In this document: positions 46,101 through 58,100 of the stretch, one piece after another
Position numbering within the stretch: the first letter of the stretch is position 1
How the letters are laid out: the number at the start of each line of letters is the position of its first letter
Source: Tridacna crocea
Taxonomy: Eukaryota > Mollusca > Bivalvia > Cardiida > Cardiidae
Reading direction: 5' to 3'
NCBI GenBank assembly: GCA_943736015.1
Contig: OX031057.1
Coordinates: forward strand, 39,270,501 to 39,334,500
DNA: 64,000 nucleotides
Made by a program: the position numbers and the translations under genes
Notes under the pieces: generated by a model
Seen by the model: only the letters and a program-made list of their open reading frames with translations
The model's database searches: none
Told to the model about the DNA's origin: nothing

Positions 46101-49100
46101 GTTAATGTAGGCTGACGTTTTTACTCAGTTGATTTCTTGCATACAAGCTTGACTGCTTGATAACTAGGAGGATTTAACTCTTAGGCTGCTAAGCATGACT
46201 CCCTCACCTTTTTCAGACTGTGTAGATCAAGATCAAACTGTACAGAACATGCAGTGTGGTCTTGGATCTATACTGTCCAGTACAGTGAGTTTTCTTTGAT
46301 TTTCTTTATATTTTTCCTTGCAAAAGTTTTAATCGTAAGCAATGTTGTCTCACCACTGGCTGTAAACCTTAGTTTACTTAGCAGCTTTTAGGGTTAATGC
46401 ATGTTTAGATGCAGGTGTGCCATCTTTTATATTTGAATGTCAATATGGGAAAAGATGGTTTAATTTAGTTTCAAAATGTGTTTCATACAAAGCAAGTCAC
46501 AGTTCAATGTTGAGAAATATTTTTCTATTGAACAGCTTCATCATGAGGTAGAAAGGCACTTTTGCATGCAGACATTTCACTTAAAGCAAAAAATTTTGAC
46601 CATTGTCAGCTTGCATGGACTCTGCAGGCAGGTCTTGTCTATACTTTTTGAAAATGTATTAAACCATCTTTTCACAGAGGATGACTTATTTATATTAAAC
46701 AGGGTCCTGTGCAGCTTCCGGACAATCCAATCTCCATGTTGGAGCAAGCCATGATAGCGTCCAAGTGTGGTTTACAGCACATGTTCCAGATTGACTCTAG
46801 CACCAACGATGGCGTACCATCATTTGAAGGACGTTTTATTTTAGGTAGGGTTTTGAATTAAGCATTTCATTATATGGCTTGCAACACACGAAAAGGGACA
46901 TTCGGACATTTGCGTAAAATGTCGTCTCGGATCAGCCTGCGCAGTTAGCGCAGGCTGATCCGAAATGGCACTTTACGACTACATTGGAGTTTGTGCTACA
47001 GTAGACTTGTGCAAAATAGAACATTACTTAAAAATGGAGAGTGTCATTTCGGATTAGCCTGCAGGGACTGCGTAGCCTGATCCAAGACGACACTGTACGC
47101 AAAAAGTCAGAAAGTCCCTTTTCATGTGTTGCATGCCATATAAACCTTAACCCATTACCACACAATCCCTATTTTTGACCACCCTAAGGAAGGAGCCTTT
47201 GGAAAACATTGTGGGAAAAGGAGAAAATGCTGGTAACCAGCATTTTCTCCTTTTCCCACAATGTTTTCTTCTCTTCACAAAACATATTTCAAATTTTCAG
47301 TCACTTTTATTTTGACATCTGCAAATACTTTTGATTTGGACAAAGCTAAAATATTGTGATGTGGTAATGGGTTAAAGAAGCAATTTTAACAATTTTACCT
47401 TAGATCACTCCCTTTCTTCCATGAGGTTGTGAAAACACCACATGATTGTTTGGCAAAGTCTTAAATTTTATTGTTTGTTAAAGAATTCAATAGAAATCAT
47501 TGTAGCCACATGTTAGGTGTCACAAATGCCTTTGGTATGGTTTTTTGTAATGAGTAACTGTTTACAACACCATCCATAGTTTTCAAGATCCTAAAGAAGG
47601 AATTGTTTGAAAACATCGTGAAAAAGGGAGAAAATCCTTCATCCATTTCTAACACTTTTCTTCCTTTTGAAAGACAAGCAATATCGTTTTCAGATTTTTC
47701 GATAGTCCTTTTTTAATGCCCTCAAGAGCAACAAGTCTAGAATCTTGTCATGTGGTAAACGGCTAAACATAATGCCAGTGTCTCTCTTGGCTCAGTGGTC
47801 AAGGTCATGGATTTGATACTCAGAAGTTCTAGATTAGATACCACTGGCAATGCTGGATGAGTTGGAGTGTCTAATAGCAAGGCACTGCAGAACTGCAGCC
47901 TTGCCCATGTAATATCCACGTAATATATGAAAAAGTGAGGTTGTTTTCTTACAGCATATTTAAAAGTCTTGCTCAAAAGATACACAAACTTTAAATCATT
48001 TAAAAAAAAAGAAAAAAAACACCTTTGAATCATTTATGAAAGGTTTAAACTCCGTCTATGAATTGCAAGAGTTATGTCAGAAAAAGAAATCAAATGGATG
48101 TTTTATTGATTCATGGGAAAAATACGCCTTTTCCCCCAAGCATGTCATGATTGTGCACAATACTTGCAAAACAATCTCCATGAACACAAGGATAGGTGCC
48201 TTGGATGTGATATGACTGAAATGATGCAGAAAGTGGGATAATAAGCAGTATTATAATTGTGAAAACTGCATCAGACAGTAAAATAAGTAGACACAGTCTT
48301 TTTTGTTGAAACATTTACTTTAAAAGTTGTGGGTCCCTATTTGCCATTCTTAAGAAAATTCTTGGTGTGAATTTAAATTCAGAAAGTTATCCAACTTATG
48401 GATATTTATTCACCAACTATTTCAACAACCATTCTTACGAAAGTTCACAGTCTTATTCTTCAAGATTTTCTAAATATGAGGTAACACAACTACATATTGG
48501 TTAAACCATTTGCCAATCAGAAGCTGTGTTACTTTCCAATTTGAAGCAGCATATTCGAAGGTCTTGTTCAAACATAAGTTGAACCATTTGCCAATCAAAA
48601 GTTGTGTTACTTTCGAATTTAGGAAAGCCCTGAGAATAAGACTAAGAACATTCCTAAGAATGCTTGGTGAGCACAGACCCTGATTGGCTACACCATTTTG
48701 TTTAGCTAAACAGGACTTGCATAATTTTCAAATATTGACTTTTATTAGAACAAGAGGAGCTGGGCCTGTATTCACCAACCATTCTTGAGAATATTCTTAG
48801 TCTTATTCTCCAAGGTTTCTAAATTTGTAAGTAACACAACTTCTGATTGGCTAAACCATTTGGTTTAGCCAATCAGAAGTTGTATTACTTACAAATGTAG
48901 AAAATTCTGGAGAATAAGATGACAAACGTTCTTAAGATTTGTTGGTGAATACAGGCCCAGGAATATGGGCCAAGGAATAGGGGCCCAGGAATGTTCTTGA
49001 GAATTGTTGATTAATATGGGCCATGTACTGATACAAAAGTTACGACAGCTAGGTAACAATTTATCTCATTGCATATTGCAGAGGACACTCCCATTGCTAG

Positions 49101-52100
49101 AGCTTCTGATCCAAACAAGAAACTGTGCAAGCAGGAAACCTATTCCCTTGCTCTGAAAGCACTTCTAAACAAGTCTGTCAGTGATTTAGTAATTCCTGTG
49201 GAAAAAGAGGGTGAGGAGAAAGCAAACCCAGAGGATGAACATCTTGAAAATGAAGCTATTGTGGCGGGCATAAATATACCAGATACGGTAGGATATTTTG
49301 TTTTTCTGTTCTCTCAAATCTTATGTGATTATCAAATAATCCCTAGTTGTGATGACCATTAGGAAAAGGTCTTTTGAAAACATTGTGGTAACCAGGTAAC
49401 CAGGCATTTTTTTCTTTTCCCACAATGATTCTGACCCTAGCAAAGCAATTTTATAGAGAAGTCTGATCATTCTAGCTGTATCTAATATGTAAAAGTCTAC
49501 AAATGCTTTGAATTTGAATTTGCCTTGAACAGGCCTAAAAGTTTGCTTCATGGTACAGAGCTTATTTGCTTAGGGAAATAAAATATAAGGCTTGTCTGTT
49601 TATTAGTTGAAGATGTCAAATTAAACATGCCGTGAATAATGAGATTGGTGTTTGAAATTGTGGAAAATAGTGTGGGAAGAGGAGAGAAGCATGTGCCTGA
49701 AGACACTCCCATGAAAAAACCAGGGCCCGTATTCACCAACCGTTCTTAAGAACATTCTTGGTCTTATTCTTCAAAGTTTGCCGATTTGAAAGTAACAGAA
49801 CTTCTGATTGGCTAAACCAAATGGTTTAGCCAATCAGAAGTTCTGTTACTTTCACAGTCAGTCAATCTTGAAGAATAAGACAAAGAATATTCTTAAGAAT
49901 GGTTGGTGAATACGGACCCAGTGCTTTGAATGAAATTGAACCAAGAGTCCCAATGTATGAATCCTACACCTTCACCTCTGACCAAGCAGTGCCCTTTTAC
50001 TGGGTTAAAGGCCCAGTAAAGGCTAAAATATCAAAGCAGATATCAAAATACATTAGATTTAAATCATAGCATTTAAAAGTACGAAAAATATTGTGGAGGT
50101 GACAATCTGTTACCCTGTGATCAGTCCATAGGTTGGTGTCAGGCAAAAAATAAACTAGAGACACAGCTACTTAACAGGTTTTAGCCTAGTTTTGAAATTA
50201 ATTTCTCAACGACTAACACTTGGAACAACTATACAATAACAGATTGTCATCTTCACAATAATTTCCATACCTTTAAATGGTATGATACAAATTCAGATGC
50301 ATTCAAACAACCTTTTTTTTTGTTTACATTTGGTTATGATACAAATTCAGATGCATTCAAACAACCTTTTTTTGTTTACATTTGGTTATGATACAAATTC
50401 AAATGCATTCAAACAACATTTTTTTTTGTTTTTTTGTTTTTTGTTTACATTTGGTTATGATACAAATTCAAATGCATTCAAACAACCTTTATTTGTTTAC
50501 ATTTGGTTACGATACAAGTTAAAATGCATTCAAACAACCTTTTTTTTTGGTTTACATTTGGTTATGATACAAATTCAGATGCATTCAAACAACCTTTTTT
50601 TGTTTACATGTGGTTATGATACAAATTCAGATGCATTCAAACAACCTTTTTTTGTTTACATTTGGGTTTTTTTTGTTACTTTATGCATTTATCAAACAGT
50701 CTTGAGATTTAACAACCTCCCAGAAGAAGGCTTCTGAAAATGTTGTGGAAAAAGGAGAAAAGACTTGTAACCAACACCTTGTCTTTTTCCTGCATTTTTT
50801 TCTATGTTTTCAAATACATTTTTGAGTAAATTTCATGTTGCCATGAACAAATGCTTTCAGTTTGGATCAGTGAATAATTTTGCCATATGGTAAAGAGTCA
50901 GATGTATAGACTTGTTATTTTATGTTCGCCATAGGATGCCCCAGCCCCTGTGCCCAAAGCGTCTCTGAACAATGCACCAGTTTTGGAAAAATTCAGGAAC
51001 TTGGTGACCTCGCTGACAGCAACAGCATATTCTGAGAACAACACTGTGGCAGTTGAAAATTGTATTTTAAACAGTGGATTGACCGTCACATGTGTTTATA
51101 AACGTGTCAAGCCAACATCAGACACCTGCTCATCTTGTGACATTTTCATTGAAGATGTGCATATTAGCTCAGGTAAAATCATTTCTAACCATTTCCCAAA
51201 CAAGCCCTGGTTTTTACATGTCTGCAGTAAAAGTCTATTGAAAACACTGTGGGAAAACGAGAAATTGCTCGTAACGAGCAATTTCTCCTTTTCCCACAGT
51301 GTTTTCTACCCTTTTTGAGAACTTTCTGCCATTTTCTTCAAATCTAAAATTGTCATCTGCAAACTCTTTCAGTTTTGAAGAGTCCAAAATTTGTCGTTTG
51401 GGAAAGGATTAATTTACATAGAAAGATGGTCTCTTACAGTGGGCTTGCCACTGTGATGTATCTGAAATAACTTGGAAACCCAGTCAATATCTTAACTCAT
51501 CGCCAAGCGACATAATTTTTAGGTTTGTCCAAATTGAAAGCATTTGCAGACCACAAAATAAAACTAAATGAAAGTTTGAAAATTGTTTTGTGAAGGGTAG
51601 AAAACATTGTGGGAAAAGGAGAAAATGCTGGTTACCATATGAATTATTTTGGACATAAGGTGCCTGTATTTAACCCACTTTATGCAGAAGTTAAACGCAA
51701 GGCTTGAAAAGAGCTAGTATCGACTCCATGTACTGAAAGGCCGAGTAGGAGCCAAATTGAATGATATGGTTGTTAACCCTTTACTCCACAGATACTCATT
51801 TCTACGCATTGCTTGTTGGAGCATTTGGAAAACATTGTAGCAAAAGGTGAAATTGCTCGTGACGAGCAATTTCACCTTTTGCCACAACGTTTTCTATGCT
51901 ATCAAAAGGTGTCATATACACATAAGAAACAGCTTCATCCTTGCTGTTATTTAGGGTCAATTAGAGATAGCATAGAAATGCCTTATGGGGTAAAGGGTTA
52001 AAATGTATTTGTAATTTAATTCATTCCACTTAAAAGTTGGGAATTAATTGCAGTGATGACAATCTGTTACTCTAATGTCAAAAGTAGGGATTTTGTGGTA

Positions 52101-55100
52101 ATGGGTTAGCCATTAGCTTGCTAGGCTTAAACTTATGTTGACACAGATTAAATCAAGTTTAGATTACTCAGAATGTATTTCGTCAAAGCAACCTTGACTA
52201 TTGCAAAATATAATCTGTTTTTCATATTGTAAAGGGTGCATTTTATTAACTCTTTACCAAATGACAAAATTTTAGACATCCCCAAATTGAAAGCAATTGC
52301 AGATGACAAATTTCAGCTGCCTCAAATGATGAAAGTAGTCCTTGATAGGGTAGAAAATATTGCGGGAAAAGGAGAAAATGCTGGTTACCAGCATTTTCTC
52401 TTTTACCCATAATGTTTTCAAGAGGTTTCTTTCACAAGGTTGTTAAAAGTCAGGATTGGGTGGTAAAATATAAAAGGGAGCTAATCAGATTTTAATAATC
52501 ATACCAACCTTCAAAAAGTGATTCATTTAATTATGTAAGGCGATAGCTAGCAAATCATCAGTAAAGAATGACAGTCAGAAAAAGGAAATTTTTATTTCAC
52601 TTGTATTTCAAAATTGGGATATTATGTCTCTTAGCTCTTTACCACATGACAAGATAGAAAACTTGTTCAAATCTTACGTGTTATCAGACAACAATTTTCA
52701 TGGAGGGACAACAAGATAATGCTGGTTACCAGCATTTTCTCCTATTCACAGAAAGTTTCAAATCTCTTGTTACTGAGGGTCGTTAAAACTCAGGAGTGTG
52801 TGGTAAAGGGTTAAGGTATTTACAAATATCCTGCCAGCATTTTCTGGAAAGCTGTTGGACAAATTAGACTTGGCTCATAAGGTAAGATTTGTCTCAGAAA
52901 GGGTAGAAAACATTGTGGAGAAAAGAAAAATACTAGCATTTTCTCCTATACCAATAATGTTTTCACATGCCGTCTTCTCCAGTTGTTTAAGCATGGAAAG
53001 GTTTGGTGAAGAATTAAAGTTGTTGAAACAAAATCTGGTTACATGTTGCTTTTATCATACTCTTGTGAATGTTCCTTTAATATTCTGTATTCAGGTTATG
53101 GTAAAAGCAAAGTGGGGTGTTTAGTTGATGCCTATAACAATGCCTGGGAGATACTTGTAAATACACTACCAGAGGACATACCTGCCAACCACAGATACAT
53201 AACTCCTAATGAAACTACAGGTAAGATACATAATAGTGGGGTAAATTCTCTTGAACCCTTGAAGTGAAGTGCCAAGTAAATAAAATGGACTTTCTCAAAA
53301 AATAGTATATTTGAAGATTTCTTAACTCATTACCAAATGTCAAAGTTTAAGGTCCAAATTGAAAGCACTTGCAGGTGACAAAATAATCGGAACTCAAAAA
53401 TTGAAATTTGTTTCCAGTAGGGTAGAAAACATTGTGGGAAAAGGAGAAAATGCTGGTTACCAGCATTTTCTACTTTTCCAACTATGTTTTCAAAAAGCTT
53501 TTATCTCAGGATCGTAAAAAAACAGGGATTGTTTGGGATAGGGTTGAAGTAGCAACATTGTGAATTTAGGATCATACTTCATGTGTATGTTAATGTACTA
53601 TGTGACTGATCCTATCTTACACTCGTCACAAAAAGCAGCCTAAATTTCCATTGCCAGCCCCAAAGAACTGAAGTTGTGCTAAGCACTCTTAACATTTCAC
53701 CTTTAATGACCTAGAGAAAGGAGGCTTTTGAGAACATTGTAGGAAAAGCAGAAAATGTTTTGTTTCTTGTTTTCCCAAGAATTAAGAATGCTCGCTACCG
53801 TTTCATTTAATTGTATGTTTATCATTCACCTGTATGTCTTGTTTACAATTATACACCCGCAAACGAAGTTTGTGGGGGGTATACTGGAATCATCCTGTCG
53901 GGCGGTCGGGTGGTCTGTATGCAATATCTTGTCCAGACAACTTCTCCTACAGTTTCAATCCAATTCGCTTGATACTTGGCAGAAGTGTCCATTTGGAGTT
54001 GTAGATGTGCGAGACGCAAATTTTGTGAAAATTCCATCAAGAATTACTGAGTTATTGCCCCTGATTTTACTTAAAAATGCTTGTCCAGACAATTCCTCCT
54101 ACATTTTCTGTCTGATTCACTTTAAACTTGGCAGAAGTGTTCATTAGGAGTTGTAGATGTGCAAGATGCAACTTTCGCAAAAATTCTATGAAGACTTAAT
54201 GAGTTATTGCCCCTGTGACATGAAATATAGGGGCGGGGGTATTTATCACCTTTAGTGATAGTTATTCTAGTTTTGTAATGTTGTACATGTGTATGGGCCG
54301 GTGGCCTACATTTCACATTAAACTTGAAACTTGAAAACTTCAAAGAAAAGTCCCATTGTTTGAGCCATATTTGTCTTCTGCAGAGGTACTTCGAAAAAAA
54401 AAAAAAAAATTAATAAATAAACACTCAGCGTATGGAATCATAATCAAATGTAACTTTTACTTGTAGGGCAGTTAGTGTTAGATGTTACTGTCAAAGGTGG
54501 CACAAAACCAATCAAGGAGTCCAATATGGCGTTACTGGCTAGACATGGATATGATCCAAATGACAGAAGCAAGAGCATAAAGGATATCGTGATTTTTGAA
54601 ACATCCAACTGGTGTTTAGACAGAAAGCAGTATGCATTTTGTATCCTTCAAAAGAGTGCAACTTACAGCGGGGTCTATCTGCATTGGACTTTTGAGTCAG
54701 TTGGGCCCACTAGAGTCAGCAATTATCAACATGAAGCAAAGCCCATTTCCAAGACAAAGTAAGATTTATTCCCTGTGTTAACTCTTTACCACACAAACTC
54801 GACTTTTAATGACTCTGAAAGAGAAGGCTTTGGAAAACAGTGTGGAAAAAGGAGAAAATGCTGGTAACCAGCATTTTCTCCTTTTCCCACAATGTTTTCT
54901 ACCCTATTAAAGGCAGAAATCATAATGTTAGCTACATTTTATTCGTTGTCTGCATTTATTTAAAAATTTGAGGATTAAAAAATTTTGATATGCGGTAAAG
55001 GGTTAAGAGACTAATCTAAAACTTGTTTTATCCTCTAAAATCCAAGATATGTCATTTAATTTACTGATACTTTCTGTATTAACCAATCAAATAGCTGATC

Positions 55101-58100
55101 TTAGAGTTTTAAGGTAAAATAGTCATATTGTTTGTTGTTTCTTGAGTTAGAAAACATTGTGGGACAAGGTGAAAATGCTGCTAACCAGTATTTTATCCAT
55201 TTCCCTCAACCCTTTACCACACCATTACGACTTTAAAGACCCTGAACTAGGAAGTCTTTTGAAAACATTGTGGGAAAAGGGGAAAATGCTGGTAACCAGC
55301 ATTTTCTTCTTTCTCACAAAGTATACTACCCTATCAAAGCAAAATCGAGTCTGCTGTCAGCAAATGCATTCATTTGGATTGGTATAAATGTTTGCGGTGT
55401 GGTAAGGGTTAATGTTATCAACATTGGTTCTACCTCAGAATTGGAAAATATGTGGGATTTTTAGGTAAAAGTTTTTCTATGGTAATTAATCACAGTTGAT
55501 GATTGCTTGCTGGAAATATATCAGTTCAGTCATCATGATGTGGGTAGTTCCAAAAGTTGAACCCACCAATCAAGGATTCCAACCCAAGACTCCTGATCTT
55601 AGGGGCAAATGCTGTAGCCTTTCACCTTGATGTTCTATAATTGTTATTGATAATGGTGACCAATTATTAATATTGACTTAATCGGGGGAAAATATTTTCT
55701 AGACATATAGTTAGGTTTTTTCTACATAGATCATGGTACTGCCTTGATCTACAGCTATGATAGTCATTAGATTGTATTTCCCATTTTTAGCTCACTTGAG
55801 CACAACATGCTCAAGTGTAGCTTTTACCCTGTGGCCGTCATGCATCGTCTGTCGTGTGTCGTCAACAATTCTTTAAACATCAACTCCTCCTAAACTGTCG
55901 GGCCAATTTGGACCATACTTGGCTGGAATGTTCCTTTGGAGGTCGTCTTTGAAAAGTGTTCACAGAATTTGATTCCATCAAAAACTCTGGTTGCCATGGC
56001 AACCAAGCGGAATTTTCCAAGAAATTCTTAAAGAATTTTCTCTTCTGAACCGCTGGTCAGATTTTGAAATAATTTCACAGAGATGATCCTTGGATGACCC
56101 TTTTCAAAACATGTTTGCGAATTTTTTATCTGTATAGAAACATGGCTCTGGTGAATGGGGGGTACTTGCACTATATGGCCATGAAGAAATTCTTAAAAAT
56201 TTCTTCTTTTCTGAAAGCGCTGGTCAGATTTTGAAATAATTTCACAGAAATGTTCGTTTGGTAGCACTTTTCGAAAATTATAAGGGAAAGTTTTATCCGT
56301 AGAAAAACAACAGGCGATTGTTGGCACCTGTATATGGTACTCTTGTTTGACATATGTTTTTAGTTCCTGTCGAGCATCTTCTTTGAGAAATTGTCCTTAG
56401 GTGATATATCCAAAAATTATTTGCAGAATTCTGATTCATCAAAATCATTTCTGTGGTGATGATTGTAGGGGTCATGACAGATTTTGAAATCACTTTTACA
56501 GGTGACCTTTTCAAAATCGCTTGGCAAAATAATGGTTTTGTTTCCAAAGTTACTCGATTCCTCAAAAAAAAAAAATTGGCTATGGTCATCTCACAAATTC
56601 AGGTGAGCGATGCAGGGCCACATTGGCCCTCTTGTCTAGATTTACAGGTAGGATGTGTAGAGTGTTTGTCATGTCCTAGATATGTTGCCAGATTTAGCAA
56701 AAGTTTGGTTACACAGTCTACTGCAACAATGGTAGCTTGTATATTGATGTGGTATACTGTTTTGTCATTTTCGAGATGCATAGAGAACATAATGGTTACA
56801 AAGTTTCCTACAATTTCTTCTACTCTTTCAAAGATAATTACCAGTACTTGAGTAATAATCATATTTGTTTCATGCTTTCTGGTAGGATATCGAGAAATAG
56901 CAGTGAAAATATTTTTCGATATTACATAGGGTATGACCAGTGAAAATACCGATTTTCATATTGTTGTTGCCAAGGTAAATTGTGCATGCCTCACAACCAG
57001 ATGGAAATATGACGTCATTTACCTTACATTTCTCACACCTGACGTAATATTGTAATACGTTGCTGTGCTGGAGGGGTATGCCACGGGAATAACAGAAAAG
57101 AACTGTACTGGATTTTGATAAAGCTTGTCCAGGAAAGGGTTAAAAGCAAAAAATAAATAGAATTTTTTTTTTTTTTTTCGGTGAAAGATCAAGAATTATT
57201 TCATCTCTTGAACACCATCTGCACAGCCACTCGTGAAATTATTACAGATGGAGTTCACTCAATGAAATAAATTTCGATCATTCACCAAAAAAAATAAATA
57301 TCCCCTATTTCTTAGTACAAACGCTTTCAAAACTTACAAATGTAAACCTTTGTCTTCTGGGAAAGAGGTAAAAACTGAGCAATAGATTTTTTCATGTTTT
57401 TGCAGATGTGTGCTATATATCCAAGGAACCAAGCTGTCAGAGCATACTGCCTTTGGTAGGAATAAAGTGAGAAACTTTGCAGCAGCTGAAATATTGTTTA
57501 GATTGTATGAGACACAAGATGTGGTCCATGTGAGTATATCTACTCTTTTAGACAAACTCCTGAGTGTTTTGTCTCACAACTTATGTACATATTGTTGAGA
57601 AAACAGAAATCACTTGGCATAGGTAATTTGCCCCTTCCTTGCACAAATATTTGCATGATTTTTTTACCTGTTAACCCATTACCATACAATCCATACTTTT
57701 GACATCCCTGAGAAAGAAGCCATTTGAAAACAATGTGGGAAAAGGAGAAAATGCTGGTAACCAGCATTTTCTCCTTTTCCCACACTGTTTTCTACCCTTC
57801 CCAGTACAAATTTCATTTTTTCAGTCACTTTTATTTTGTCGTCTCCAAATGCTTTCAATTTGGACCAGTCTAAATTTTCTCGTGTGGTAAAGAGTTGAAC
57901 ATAAACTGATCAGTAAAACCTTAAGTTTGATTGTTACTCTAACATAAAATGTGAATTTGACCCTATGAACACATTGCAACTAAAGCATGTTTAAATGTCA
58001 TTCTATAAAGAGTGACATCGTTCTGTATAAAGTAAGTTACCTTTGGCTGTTCCAAGTCGTGCTCTCCGATACTTTATCAATGAAGGTCACTTGATGTAAA

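Noticed and set aside
46476-46754. Frame overlapping NKRF-like exon 6
   Set aside because: It reads the exon in a different frame through the upstream intron; exon 6 is fixed by phase with exons 5 and 7.
50282-50737. 151-residue plus-strand open frame with repeating MIQIQMHSNN units
   Set aside because: It is the translation of the 52-55-bp minisatellite; unit lengths vary out of frame and splice or start context is lacking.
56453-56851. 132-residue plus-strand frame
   Set aside because: It runs across the end of a dispersed repeat (AGGTGAGC..GGCCCTCTTG) into unrelated sequence.
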